DNA of 64,000 bases from Piper betle (GCA_033002965.1 JAURVB010000744.1:124001-188000), one strand, 5' to 3'; counted from the stretch's first letter, positions 25,491 to 37,784 are shown. Made by a program: numbers and translations. The notes: generated by a model not told the origin, from the letters alone.

Positions 25491-25871
25491 TAGCGTGATC
25501 GGTCCAAATACCGATCACCACGCAGCGCCTAGCGCCAGTGCTCGATCACAGCACTCGCTAGCGCACCTCGATCCGACCTTGCTGCTTTTGAGGTTTCTTC
25601 GAACCCGAGACCCGGCATTGCTCGGCACACCATGTACCGACCCAAATGCCGGCACTTGCTGCTGTTCCCGACGCCTTGCTCCACCGGCATGCTCGGTCCT
25701 CCAGCAGCGTCGTGCAACTCGGTTTGGACTGCAACATAATCACGGGTTAGCCTCGGTGTGTTGTTTCCACCACTCGGATAACCACTGCTATCCCCTTCAT
25801 GGACGTAGGGAAATCCAGGAACAACACCCAAACCCTGGTTCCCGGGACGTCCACGAATCAAGGCTGTAACA

Positions 25872-25883
25872 TCCTCCCCGACC
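25872..25883 (-). other. Polypurine tract
   Basis: The minus strand reads GGTCGGGGAGGA directly before the 3' LTR start TGTTACAG. This is the expected plus-strand primer position. Confidence 0.82.
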
Positions 25884-26789
25884 AATGAAAGCCGATGTCC
25901 TCATCGGAAGGAAGGTCAGTCCTCCACGCAAACAAGTTGAATCCATTCTCCCATAGTACCGTCGCCGCGCTCAGTATCACAGACTCGCCGCACCATGGTC
26001 CCAGCCTCGCCATTGCATAGCCCCCGGTCCTGTATACTCAGACCTCGCATGTACACCCACATGCTTACATCGGCCATCTGCTCCTTGCTTCCGGATCCGA
26101 GTCTCCACCCGACTCGTCCATACAGTTCCCCGTGGTACCGAGAACTGCCGGCCCTAAGCAGCTGTAAGGCGTTGCAATGTAGCCAGTGTCTTCCATTCAA
26201 CTGTCTCTTCTCTCTCCATGTAAAGCACGTCTGGTAATTGGCCCAGTACGCACTCACCCCATCTAGTGGCTGTCTTACTAGATGAGAGGGAATAGAGAAG
26301 ACGGATTTGCCTCCCTGCAAACCCACACTTCATCAGCTTGCCGATTTGTAGCAGCCCTGGTCGACATGGTCGTGGATCACCCCATGAAGGCTCTAGACAT
26401 ACAAACCCTGCTCATTAAGAACAGTCTCTCGCACCCGAGGAAATAGCTGGTAGTTTGTCGACGCACCCTCTTCATCAAGTGATACTCTTGATCCGATGGT
26501 GTCTCATCATCAGCTGGTACCTTGATCATCAACTGATGGTAGTGAGCATCCGGCCTCCCGCACCACCCATAGGAACGAAAGTCACAACCGAATATCCGAT
26601 GTCCACCACATGGACCGCTGTCTTACTCCCCAGACAAGGATATAGAGCTTCACCTTGCCCGCATGCAGCAACTCACTCTTGCAATCCCCGAAGTCCTTCT
26701 TGAACCCGTTGGCTAACTTCAAGAAGTCCCACACTAAGATCACGAACACGCCCCGCATATCCACACCCTGCAGGACCACACGCACCTCG
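25872..26789 (-). other. Non-coding tail of the retrotransposon interior
   Basis: About 0.9 kb between the protease relic and the 3' LTR. Reading frames are short and I recognise no domain. Confidence 0.6.
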
Positions 26790-26911
26790 CCAACTCGCCG
26801 GGGTATCCTCCCTGATACCCAGGCTGGGGTCTTGGCCTCTGTCGGAAGACGTCACCCCTTGTGTCAACTAACGCTGACACCCGTCTCCCGTTCAACTCCA
26901 TGGAACATATA
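26790..26911 (-). pseudogene. Relic of retroelement aspartic protease start
   Basis: Directly after the Gag stop, in another frame of the minus strand, the residues NGRRVSALVDT appear. This is the sequence context of the aspartic protease active site in Ty3-type elements. The motif is then broken by a frame change, and no further protease, reverse transcriptase or integrase can be read. Confidence 0.6.
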
Positions 26912-28057
26912 TCACCCTAAGCCTCGCGGCTTAGGCTGTTCAGCCCTCAGAGGTCGCGCCATCTGTAACGTCGATAGGCGACCTGGCTCTTCTGAATCAG
27001 AAATCTCCCCGGCCTGTACTGCAGCCACCTTCCCCCTTGGTTTGTTAGGGCAATCCTTCACTCGATGCGGTCCCAAACATGAGAAGCACCGGATCTGCCT
27101 TCCCTCACCACTCTGGGAACTCTCTGGCTCGGCCCTGGGTACGAATCCCCTCCTTTCCTTCGGTCTCGGCCTAAATGATCTCCGATCACTGCCCGCCGTT
27201 TTGCCCTCTCTGGGACCTCGGTCACCTACACCACGACCAGTCGCAAACCTGAGATCGACCAAGGCATCAGCTGCACTCAAAGCTGACTGCACATCCTGCA
27301 CCTTCTGTCTCTTCAGTTCCATTTGCGCCCAAGGTTGCAATCCCGACACGAAGTTAAAGAGTTTATCGCTTTCTGACATGTCATTGATATCCAATAAACA
27401 CGAACTGAACTGCTTCACGTACTCGCGTACCGTTCCATTCTGACGAAGCTTCATCAAAGCTTCTCTCGCCACCCAAGCCGTATTGGTTGGCAGAAATTGG
27501 TCCCTGAGTTCTTCTCTCATATTCTCCCAAGTCTCCACTCTAGGACGTCCGGCTTTCTCTCCGTCCTCGGTGCGTGTCCGCCACCACAATTTGGCGTCGC
27601 CAGTTAGGAACATACTGGCGATCGAGACCTGTTTCTGAGAAGGGATCCCGGCAGCTCGAAAATACTCCTGTAACTCCCAGATGAAGTTTTCCAGATCTTT
27701 AGACGACCTGTCTCCTCCAAACTTCGTTGGCTCAGGCACCTTAAGCCTTCCTGGAAGCTCGGCCGCCTGGTCAGCAACAATGTGCTGAGGCTGGTTGAGT
27801 ACTGCACGCCTCAGAAGAGCCATCTCTGACCGCATCTCCTCCAAACCAACCCTGAGATTTTCGATCATCTCAGCCATTTCGTTGTCTCGCACCGCACTAG
27901 ATTCCGGTGCATCGGCCACCCGCTCCATTACCTCGGTCAGGGTTTCCAGCCGATTGAACACCGTGTGGTTATTATCCCCACCATTGGTCGGCCCTCCAAC
28001 CAACACCTCTAGCCGTGCCACTCTATCCTTAAGAGCATCAACCGATCGTGTCTCCAT
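26912..28057 (-). CDS. Retrotransposon Gag protein (381 aa)
   Basis: The frame is open well upstream into the LTR, but the first ATG inside the element's interior is at 28057 (METRSVDALKDR). An N-terminal leucine-rich, probably coiled-coil segment is followed by a retrotransposon Gag (capsid-like) domain over the middle half. A zinc knuckle CFSCLGPHRVKDC (C-x2-C-x3-H-x4-C) lies near residue 324. A basic, acidic-tailed end stops at TGA 26912-26914. Plant Ty3-type Gag proteins share this order. It is intact, so it could package the element's RNA using enzymes supplied by another element. Confidence 0.88.
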   Translation of the reverse strand: METRSVDALKDRVARLEVLVGGPTNGGDNNHTVFNRLETLTEVMERVADAPESSAVRDNEMAEMIENLRVGLEEMRSEMALLRRAVLNQPQHIVADQAAELPGRLKVPEPTKFGGDRSSKDLENFIWELQEYFRAAGIPSQKQVSIASMFLTGDAKLWWRTRTEDGEKAGRPRVETWENMREELRDQFLPTNTAWVAREALMKLRQNGTVREYVKQFSSCLLDINDMSESDKLFNFVSGLQPWAQMELKRQKVQDVQSALSAADALVDLRFATGRGVGDRGPREGKTAGSDRRSFRPRPKERRGFVPRAEPESSQSGEGRQIRCFSCLGPHRVKDCPNKPRGKVAAVQAGEISDSEEPGRLSTLQMARPLRAEQPKPRGLG

Positions 28058-28115
28058 GTGATCGTCCCACCAAGGTCTTCTGCTGAATGAGAATGGTCCT
28101 TCGCACGTGAACCGC

Positions 28116-28127
28116 GCTCTGATACCT
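28116..28127 (-). other. Primer binding site, initiator-Met tRNA type
   Basis: The minus strand reads GGTATCAGAGC starting three bases inside the 5' LTR end. This matches the usual plant tRNA-iMet primer binding site at 11 of 12 positions. Confidence 0.88.
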
Positions 28128-29010
28128 TCTGTCACAGGCCCGTTCGCAAGGCCTAATTTTTCGCCTCCGAGTCCCTGCCTGTGCGGCGTATTCCCCTCCC
28201 TGGGAACACTCAGCCTGTTACTCAACACGCAATAGCGGGAGCCAAGGCCACAAACACTACACTCGTGTTCGGCCGCAATACGCACCACCGAGGTTGACCC
28301 CTGCACGTCCAGCAGATCCACCCGCTCGGTGTTGCCCTCGAACAGCGCCCTTGATCGATCACCCGTGTCTGGCCACGCACCAGCACTTCGACAGCACTCC
28401 TGGCTATCGGCACGCCTTGCCGATAGGCTGTTCCAGGAGTCAAACAGCACCACCACCGCAGCACTGCCCGATCGCCCCACCAGCAACACGCCTGGTAGAG
28501 ATCGTGCCTCTGTCCCTGTTCGTCTCAGCAACCACTGTCGCCTTGTAAACCTCGACCACGACCCGGTACTAAGGTTCCCTGCCTAAAACGTCAGACAACG
28601 AACACAACACAGATATACGGGGAAACCCCAACCTTATATTAATCTGTCAATACAAGGAATTACAAGTACTCGACTCCTCTCTCAAGCACTCGCTCGGCTT
28701 GTGGACAGCCCCCACAGCCTCGCCCCCAATGTACCCAAAATACAAAGGAAGTCACACAAGGATTACCTGGCCCGAGTAACCCTCCCAGTTGCCAACACCA
28801 GCAACCTCACAACGTGCACCTTGGATTCAAGCAAGCGTCTGGAGTTCCAGCACTACTACCAGCGCCGGCTGCAGCAACTCCCTCGCTTCTTCCCTCTCCA
28901 GGTTGCTCACGTTGCACACCGATCAGCAAGTCTCACCACGAGAACAAGTACCCAATCGGCCCTCTCTTCAGTCCGTCGAAGAGAAGTTCCCTTCTCCACG
29001 TCTGGCCTAA

Positions 29011-29020
29011 CCCTTTTATA
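29011..29020 (-). promoter_or_regulatory. Candidate LTR TATA box (5' LTR)
   Basis: The minus strand reads TATAAAAGGG, matching the site in the 3' LTR. This would drive the element's genomic RNA. Confidence 0.5.
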
Positions 29021-29445
29021 CTCCCACGAACTGCTGCTCCAAGATAACTCCGAATCTGCCAGCATCTTCAACTCCAGAGATCTGCAAGATCCACCGTGTT
29101 CAGCAACCTAGCCCTTCTCCCGTCCAGGTTCATCCAACGGCCTTCAAGTTTATCTTCAGCAGTTGGTTGCAGCTAACTTCCTAAACGCCCACTCTGGATA
29201 ACTGCATATCTTCACCAAGATACTCCAGCAACGTCCAGGAAGCTTCCTCCTAACCGTCGGCTGCACCGCTAGGATCCCGTCTCGATCACCACGGCTCGAC
29301 CCTAGACCTTGGTTCAACCTCGCAGCAACTACCGGCCCACATGCCGGCAATGGCCCAGCGCTGCGTCGCCCAAATCTGCACATCGCTACCGCTCAGCAGG
29401 ACCCAGTACCGCACCAAACAGCGGTACCCGCATGCCGCTCGTGCC

Positions 29446-29640
29446 CGCGCCGCACGCGCTCGTCCGCGCGCGCTCGCCCGCGCGCGCGCGCCCGCTCGCG
29501 CGCCCGCGCGCGCTCGTCTGCGCGCGCTCGCCCGCGCGCGCTCGCCTGTGCGCGCGCCTGCGCGACGCTCGGCGCGCTCGCCCAATGCCGCGCGCGTCCG
29601 CCTGTGCGCACACCTGCGCGACGCTCGCGCGCTCCTGCTG
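29446..29640. repeat. CpG-rich low-complexity tract inside the 5' LTR
   Basis: The counterpart of 25250-25490, but shorter. The flanks of both tracts align almost perfectly, while the tracts themselves do not. Confidence 0.85.
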
Positions 29641-30032
29641 CGTGCTCCCGGTAGCGTGATCGGTCCAAATACCGATCACCACGCAGCGCCTAGCGCCAGT
29701 GCTCGATCACAGCACTCGCTAGCGCACCACGATCCGACCTTGCTGCTGTTGAGGTTTCTTCGAACCCGAGACCCGGCATTGCTCGGCACACCATGTACCG
29801 ACCCAAATGCCGGCACTTGCTGCTGTTCCCGACGCCTTGCTCCACCGGCATGCTCGGTCCTCCAGCAGCGTCGTGCAACTCGGTTTGGACTGCAACATAA
29901 TCACGGGTTAGCCTCGGTGTGTTGTTTCCACCACTCGGATAACCACTGCTATCCCCTTCATGGACGTAGGGAAATCCAGGAACAACACCCAAACCCTGGT
30001 TCCCGGGACGTCCACGAATCAAGGCTGTAACA

Positions 30033-30037
30033 GTAAC
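30033..30037. other. Target site duplication, distal copy (GTAAC)
   Basis: GTAAC directly follows the LTR end CTGTAACA. The sequence beyond it is presumably the former upstream region of the spastizin-like gene. Confidence 0.9.
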
Positions 30038-30267
30038 CATGGAATTACTTAACTCGGACTCCATTTTCATCTTCATCTTCATTTTTTTATTAACTTTTAA
30101 AATGTAATTAACACTATGTTCTTTTTCTGCAAAATATATCTAAATTTACCATAAATACACAATATTTATTTTTAAAGTTGGAATTCGATACTAGTAACAT
30201 ATATATGTATATATATATACATACATGTACATATATTTCACTTGTTAGTTTATGAATAAGTATCTCC

Positions 30268-30308
<41 letters not shown>

Positions 30309-32216
30309 AGACGAAAGTACAATATTTATATATATTTATACTGTTTGATTAAGATCTGAATCGTAATCATATGGTCGAACATGCGAGACATAACATGTTA
30401 GTAGTTAATTAATTTTTTGTTAGTAGTGGCATTAATGTAGTCAAACATGAGACTATACGAAGAGGTGTAGATATTAAATGTGTAAGGCATGAAGTGGCGG
30501 TCGACATAGAGAGATATGTTAAGTGTATTGAAAAATAAATAAATAATTTAAAACAAACGAGAAAGGTGGAAGGGGTGAATAAATTAAAGAATAAGTGTGT
30601 GAATTAATTTTTACTTAGAAAAAAAAAACCAACTCTTCCCCGTTCCCTCGTCCAAATTCCTCTCCTTCTCACTGCACCTCTTTCGCCTCTCCTACTGTTT
30701 TAGAGAAGCTTGCACGATGGTTTCTTTTGCATTGGCAAGAGTTTTACCCATATTATTTTAGTTAGATAAATTTAGAGTAATAATAATATATATCACGCAT
30801 ACAGATGTCTGAAGTACAAGTACAAGGGGCTTTTAAGCCTTTCTTGCCTCTTAAACGGGCTTAGCCACATGTAAATGTTTAAAAAGACACTTAGTCAAAG
30901 GGTCAAAGGGATTTGAAAAAAGAATCCACTCTTATTCTGCATGAAATCTACAAATAGAGCAGGCAGATTAATTAAGAAAAAAATGACCACACTTGTTGCT
31001 GAGCTTTAATTTTAAGTATAAGTGTGTGCGCGTGTGTTTTTATAAATGTTTTAAAGAGTGTTGTAGAGCCCACTTAGATTAGAGGAAAAATAAAATCATC
31101 ACAAAATATATTCACAAGGAAATACATGCACTTGGATAGATACACTGATATATACATACACTGATAAAAAAAGTTTTAATTACAAGCACTCTCAATATAT
31201 CACCAACATTCTAGATGTACAACAAGCAATTCTATCACATGTTCTCTTCCTTAGAATTCAGAAAAAATAAAAAAAATTACTAGCCGAGGTGATATCACTG
31301 GTTCTTCCACCACCACCATTTGTTTCCGGGACCAAACCGAGCTATCCGGTCATATTCTCCCTGTATTGGGTCTATGGCAGCTCCCTGGTAACCTGATTAT
31401 GGTATGTGCACCATCGTCCCATGCGCTTCCATCGTCGTCTCCCCGCTGACCAAGGCCATCGGTTGCATGTCTCCCTTTCCACCAGTTTTCTGAGGAAGAA
31501 ACAAGTAAGCATGAGATAGCCAAGTACATTAAAGATAGCAAGCTGAGTTAAATTTTGCTTTCAGAGAATTGATTAAGGGATTAAGAGATGCGGCAGGAAA
31601 ATATATGGATCAAGGGATCTGGAGAGGTGATTATGAGCACTTAGGTTTGGCTGGGGGAGGATGAGGGGGTCATTTAGATATTGAAGAATCTAAATAGGCT
31701 GCATTTTGAAAGGAAAAAAAAAGCAGTGCAGTAGAAAGAGCGTCTAACTAGAACTTACAGTTTTTCCAATGCAACCAATTTTTTTGTTAATTACCAACTA
31801 TTTGTTAACAGAAGATAAACAAAAAATGTAAAACAAATGAGACATACCAGAGTTTATGGTTCCCATGATCATTTCATGTATTGGAAAAAATTTCCATTGA
31901 ATGCGGTAGCTATATACAGGGTCCTGCAGTTTTTGGCAGAAACCAATAAGGCTTACAACAAAAAGGGAGCACTGGTATGCGTCCAGTCTTGTTCAAGATA
32001 GGAAGCCGTTAAAAAAGTCACCAAGAACTTCAACTAATAGGAAAATACAAATCTGGCATCTATGGTCCAACTTCCCCGTTTTTTAACATAAGCTCCTGAG
32101 CAAATGCTGAATAAGGTTCACCATCGTGAGAAAACATATTTCCAGGAAAAAACTCATGTTGCTCAAAACACAGGCTGGAGCCTTTCGTTGCAGATGCCAC
32201 TTGAACTTTGTTAGTG
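30038..32216. other. Intergenic: displaced promoter region and EMB1270-like 3' flank
   Basis: AT-rich, with (TA)n runs at about 30274-30305 and palindromic AT sequence near 30200-30240. Reading frames are short and I recognise no protein. The first part is probably the original promoter of the spastizin-like gene, now separated by the retrotransposon. The last part is probably the 3' UTR of the PPR gene. Confidence 0.6.
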
Positions 32217-35200
32217 TCAGTGTTTTTGCATGCTTCTGCCAGCCATCAGTGATGCCTTCCTAATATATTTCTTTTTCTCAACTTCAGTAACCTCAGTGGC
32301 TTTAATGGTCCACCATTTTTTCATTTTTTCCAGCTTCTGTTTTCTACCCTCAATATCCACCGTAATAACTTTCTGTCTTTTTTCATTTGACAGTAATGCC
32401 AATCTTGCAAATTTCTTCGGTGCCACTTGCCCTAGTCTATCATGTATATCTTTGAAGGCCGGGATTAATCCAGCTCTCATGAAACACCCTTCGTTGAGTC
32501 TCATAGAATTGGACTTTGGTAAGGACAAAGCATCTCTTAGCTCAAGGTCCATACAAAATGGAGAATCTTTCAACCACATTCTTAAAGAGTGTCCTTTTGA
32601 TACAAGGACTCCTGTTCGTGTTTTACAAGGCAAAAATGGAGAACCCATTTCCCAAAGATATGTTTTTATTGTTTTGTCCAAGGAAACCATGTTGTACTCA
32701 GCTGTACCTGTAATAAGCACAACTGACTTTGGGGACTCAGGTGTCCCTTGTAATGATGCATCCTGCCACACCAGTGAATTGAAATTAGGTGATAAAACTT
32801 ACTCCAGAAACTCTGAAGAGAATAAGCCAATCCAATTAACTAGCATATATATATATATATATTATCATCAAAGTCAAAAAGATGTTCATGAAGAAAACCG
32901 TTCATAAGACTCTAATTACTACAAAGACAAGCTTAGATTATGCAGTTGTTTTGCAGAAATACAGGGAATACATTATTTGAAAGTACATTATAAGCTCCTT
33001 AAAAATGCCAGAATTATGTACAATACCAATATAGTATCTCTTCCCAAGTCACACAAATAAAAACTCAGAAAAATACTGATTAACATAAGCTAATATGGAA
33101 CATTGGTAGAAAATATAGAAGATGTTCCAGTGATTTTGCTGAGGTATGCTTGTTAGGCAAGTCTCTAGAAGCCTTCCATATATAGACGAATTAGATGAGC
33201 ACACAGATTTTCTTTCTTTTGTTAACGGTGTAAGTATCTTATGCAATGTAACCTTACATAAAAGAGTTACAGAGTTATCAAAAAAAAGTTAATCTATGTG
33301 CCAGTCTGATTTGTCTCTATATAGAAGGCTTCTAGAGACTTGTCTTATGATGCTCGCCTACTCAATATTAAAAAAATGAATGAACTGAATAAAACTATGG
33401 CAGAAAGAAGGGAAACCACAGAGTCAGATGTGCAAATATACATAAATGGATAACAAATTCCTTATTACCTGCATGCTGTCTAGCCATAAAGTAAGGCCAA
33501 CAAGAGCTGCTCCAGCAGAAAGCTTTCTAAAATCCGCCCCCAGTCCATATTTGACACCCTATAAAGAAAGTTGAAAAGGTTTTTGCATTGGAGACAGAAG
33601 ACAACAACACATCACCAGCATAATCAGATGGGGGCATCTTTCACTTTTATAATTTCAAGGTGATGAAAAAACACAATATGTTTTCAAAAATAGAAATGTA
33701 AATAACATCCCTAGTATGTCATTCAAAAAGATCATATATGTCATTAATTCTTACAATGAAATAAATCTCTTGCCATAGAATTACCAGTCAATTAATATAT
33801 ATAGACAAACCTGAACACATCAAATCGGTATATCTTTCTCGTCATTGCCAGTTGGAAAACCCATGAAGCAGTATTCCGGCGTTCAAATGCCCACAGAAGA
33901 TTCTCTAGTGCATTAACAAACTTAAAGGCTACATCTTCCTCTGAAGATTTTAATTGCTGAATTAGGTTGTCCACAACTGGAATTAGAGAATCAGTTTTTT
34001 CTGTCAAAAGTCTGCAAGAAAAGATAGTTATATTACTAAATTAATATACTGAAAAAGATAAGTAGCATCACTTACTTAATTGAAGGCATTTCATGTTTGG
34101 TTAAAGTTAAACTTTACGTACTTTTACATTCTGAGAGCTAAATGTCACTGATCCAAGTAAGTAACAGACAACACTGGAGACAATTTATCACTACCTGAGA
34201 GGAAGGTCGAATCCCATATCATTAAGCACATTTAAAAGAAGAAGTGCCTCACTTGTTTGTTCACACAAACTAGCAGCCTGGATAAAGCACGCCCATACTT
34301 GGTGATCAGGCTCAACACCATCTTCCTTCATTTCTCTTAACTTTTGTATCGCTAGATTATATTCACCATTTTTAAGATACGCATCAATAACCGAAGTGTA
34401 CACTACCATATTCAAGCATATCTTCGAACTCTTCAGATCATTTAGTAATTTTTCAGATTCCTGAGGCTCGCCTGCAGTTCCATATGATAACATAAGCATA
34501 TGCATTGTGGCAATTGTGGGTTCCACTCCAGCCTCTCTCATTAAAAGAAGAACATGTTGGGCTTTTCCATGGTCTCCAAGGTCTCTATACATTTTCATCA
34601 TTATATGATAAAATGAACGATCTAGTTTGTATTTTCTTACCCTCAAAGTTTGAAAAAGGTCTTCAGCTCTATCTGCGAGTTGCTGCTTAGCACAAGCCGC
34701 CATTAAGCTTTTATAAGTATCCAATTTGGGATACAATCCTTCTTGCTCCATTTTATGTAACAAGGTCAGACCTTCCTCCGGCCTGAGATCTCTACAATAC
34801 ATCAATATAAGTATATTATATGTGTCTTCATTAGGTCTGAATCCGCCATTTAGTAACAGGTTATATACTCCAACGGCCTTCCTGAATTCGTTGATCCCAA
34901 TGTACATGCTAAGCAGGGCATTAAATATTACAAGATCTGGTTTAAAACCAGCTTCCTCCATCTCAGTTACCAATATTTCGACATCCCTAATTTTCTTTTT
35001 CGAGCCAACAATTTGATCATACTCTTGTACAAATGCATTGTGGGCATATATCCTGCAGCTTTCATCCCATTGTATACCTTCTTCATCTCAAATACATTCC
35101 CATCTTGCGCAAAGGCATCAAGCATCAATGTTATAGAGCTCTTACTTATTTTAAATCCCATGTCTTGCAACTCCTCCAGAACAACATAAATTTCATCTAG

Positions 35201-37784
35201 CCTTTTATCAATAATCAGAGCCTGAATGAGACCATTTACTGAGTCAACTGTTGGAGATGGACCACTTTTAGCATCATGTTAAAAATTGCACGTGCCTGTT
35301 CATATCGACCATTCATAGCATAAGCATCAATTAGAGCATTCCAGACTTTTCTATCAACTTCTGACTGAAGTCTTAACCTACCAACCAAGCTCTCTGCCTT
35401 TTGGAGCAGCTTCTGCTTTGCATATTCCATTATCAAGCTGGCATACACCGATTGGTCACTAAATCCAATGCCAACTCTTTCAGCTAGATCCAACCAGTAC
35501 TGACCCGTTTCTGGAAGTCCCAACTTACAGTTTATTGTAACCGCACTTTGGTATATACATGAAGATGGTTCAACAGCATAGAATTTCATGTCTGATAATA
35601 TTTGAGAAGCCTCACAATACGATTCATTTTTTTCACAGCATTTTATTAGAGCCTCGTACATGGTACAGCTTCCAACAACCCCGGAGCCCCTCAATTCACT
35701 GTACTCCTCCATTGCAGCCACTAATTGGTCGGAGTCGCAGTACATCACTATCAGTGAATCAGATACCATGTCTGATAGTCCAGAACCATTGTCTTTTAGA
35801 AACTTAAGTAAGGCATGTGCTTCACTTTGCCTCCCTAAAGAGCTATATGAATTCAGGATGGATATTAGATCTTCATGATCAGGGTCGTAACCTTCCGAAA
35901 GAGCCAACTTCATCATATCAACAGCATGAGAATAGCGCTCTCCCTTCACAAGGATAGACGTAAGTACCTTCGAACTAAACCCACACAGAACCTGCATATC
36001 CTTAACGAATTTGTTCACTTCCATGTGTTCCTGTCCTACTGAAAACAATTTGACCATAGCCTGGTAAAGTCCTTGGTTTGGTTTATAACCATCCCTAATC
36101 ATTTCTCCGTAAATTGTTTTAACTTTTCTAGTATCATTGCACCTCACCAGAATATCTAGCATGACAGAGTACGCTAACTGGTCAGGCTTTACACCAGACC
36201 TCACCATGCAATTGAAAGTATCCTCTGCTTCAGCTCTCATTCCGGCTTTCGCGTACCCACAAATCAATGCGCTGTAAGCTCGCAACGAGGGTCTAACACC
36301 CGCATCAACCATCTCTAACATAATTTTCGCAGCTTCGCTTATGCAATTGGCTTTACCAAGTAAATCAATCAAAACTGTGTAAGTAACTGCGTCTGGATTA
36401 CATCCACGAAGCTTCATATCTTTGTACAATTCCAAAGCCATGTCATGCCTACCTTGCTTCCCATGCATATGAATTATTGTGTTGTAAGTCATCTCATCTT
36501 TCATAAAACCTGCTTTAACCATCTCCTTGCAAATTCCTTCCACTTTAAGAACATTCCCCTCTCGGGCAAAAGCATACAACAAAGCATTGTATGTGACAGC
36601 ATCCGGAAACATGCCTTTCTGCCCCAATTCATTAAACAACCTCTCCGCCTCGGGCGCCATACCGCATCGACCGTAAACAGAGATCATTGCATTGTAGAGT
36701 CCAAAGATCAGGCTGACAACTCGACCGCTCCATATCAGAATAAACATCAGCTGCCTCATCCAAATTCGAAACCCTAGAACAAGCACTAATCAAAGTGTTA
36801 TAAGTAACAATATCAGGCCTTAGGCCGGCATTCGAACCTCCCGGAGAAGGTCTAGAGCACCCCCGCCGGAAAATTACCGGACTTAGACCGCGCATTGATC
36901 AAAATGTTAAAGCTTATTAAATCAGGCTCGCAACATCGATCCTGCATCAATGACAACAACTCCTGTACCTTGTCGTATCGCCCACTCCTAGCATAAACCC
37001 CCATCATAGCATTATAAACCTGAACTACATTACCTGCATTGCTATCCGCCCTGCCGAATATCTCCTCGGCCAAGCTCTCCCTGTTGGCCTTCCCCAGCAC
37101 AGCCAAAATGGTGGCCAGCATTCTGGGATTGGGAGAGTACCAGTGCCGCAAGTTCAACCACTCATAAACCTCCAGCGCCCGCGCCCAGTTCGACGCCCCC
37201 ACCCACTTCACCACGTAGCAGTAGTCAGTGGGCGTCATCTGAACCAGCCGCCGGTCCAACACGTCGGCGACGAAGTCCCCCTCCCGGAGCCCCAATATCT
37301 TACCCGTCAAGAACTGCACCCGCTGCCTCCAGTCCTTGGCCCTCTTCAACGCGAGCTTGTTCATTTTCTTCGCCGCCCTCCTACCCCGCCTCTCGGAAAC
37401 CTCCGAATCACCACCGCCATGGTCACCAACCGGTTCAAAACCCGATCTTTCCGCCACCGCCGGATCAATATCCGATCTTCCCGGCACGGGCGGTTCAAAA
37501 TCCGATCTTTCCAGCACGGTCGGATCGAATTGAGCTTCTAGGGATTGGGTCTTGGGGGTTTCGAGTTCTTGAAGCTTCAGATTGGGCCATCTCACGGAAG
37601 GGATGGCTCTGTCGTAGGTGAAGCTATGCGGAGGAGCATCAGCGCGCTGCGAAGCGGCCATGGCGGCGGTGGGGGAGTGAGAGAAGGGGTGGAGGGCAGG
37701 TGGGTTGGAGGTTCTGCGTACGTTGGCCGGGAAAGCCTGGTCTGGGGAGGGAGCAGCGGAGAGGAGGAAGCCGGTGGACGCCAT
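32217..37784 (-). CDS. EMB1270: EMB1270-like chloroplast PPR protein (4 exons, six apparent 1-base indels)
   Basis: This is closely similar to Arabidopsis EMB1270 (At3g18110), a chloroplast P-class pentatricopeptide protein needed for embryo development and linked to splicing of plastid group II introns. Exons: 37784-34195, 34011-33811, 33558-33469, 32762-32217; about 1,476 residues once frames are followed. ATG 37784 opens a Ser/Ala-rich, acid-poor transit peptide. Long arrays of 35-residue repeats follow (for example PDIVTYNTLISACS, PDAVTYTVLIDLLGKAN, PSLRAYSALICGYAKAG). The C terminus holds SPKSVVLITGTAEYN and HSLRMWLKDSPFC, then a basic tail. The frame is interrupted at about 36860, 36831, 36697, 35266, 34996 and 33537. 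Four of these are losses in runs of four or more identical bases. Net phase across exon 1 is preserved. It is either a real gene with sequencing errors or a young pseudogene; I favour the former. Confidence 0.88.

Larger units (their letters stand above)
23936..25871 (-). repeat. 3' LTR (1,936 bp), adjacent to the spastizin-like gene
   Basis: It starts TGTCACAG and ends CTGTAACA on the plus strand, and aligns end to end with 28130-30032. Read on the minus strand it has a TATA-like box (TATATAAGG) near 24819-24827. Its inner end abuts the polypurine tract. Its outer end is 232 bp from ATG 23703 of the downstream gene, which lies on the same strand. Confidence 0.93.
23936..30032 (-). mobile_element. 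TR-GAG type non-autonomous LTR retrotransposon, 6.1 kb
   Basis: Two long direct repeats (23936-25871 and 28130-30032) flank a 2.26-kb interior. Each repeat begins TGTCACAG and ends CTGTAACA on the plus strand. The pentamer GTAAC abuts both outer ends (23931-23935 and 30033-30037) as a target site duplication. On the minus strand the order is 5' LTR, initiator-Met-type primer binding site, gag, short degenerate tail, polypurine tract, 3' LTR. No reverse transcriptase, RNase H or integrase is visible, so it must depend on an autonomous Ty3-type relative. The LTRs differ by only about a dozen to fifteen substitutions by eye, plus length change in one GC tract, so the insertion is recent. Confidence 0.93.
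28130..30032 (-). repeat. 5' LTR (1,903 bp)
   Basis: A near-identical partner of 23936-25871, 33 bp shorter. Most of the length difference lies in the CpG-rich tract. The minus-strand TATA-like box TATAAAAGGG is at 29011-29020. The LTR is followed on the minus strand by the primer binding site. Confidence 0.93.

Noticed and set aside
25144..25869. Long plus-strand frames of Ala/Arg/Pro in the LTR, repeated at 29341-30030
   Set aside because: Their composition follows the CGCG tract, several frames are open at once on both strands, and they run against the element's gag direction.
32230..32907. 225-codon plus-strand open frame over the last PPR gene exon
   Set aside because: It is antisense to a conserved coding exon (32762-32217) and has no recognisable domain.
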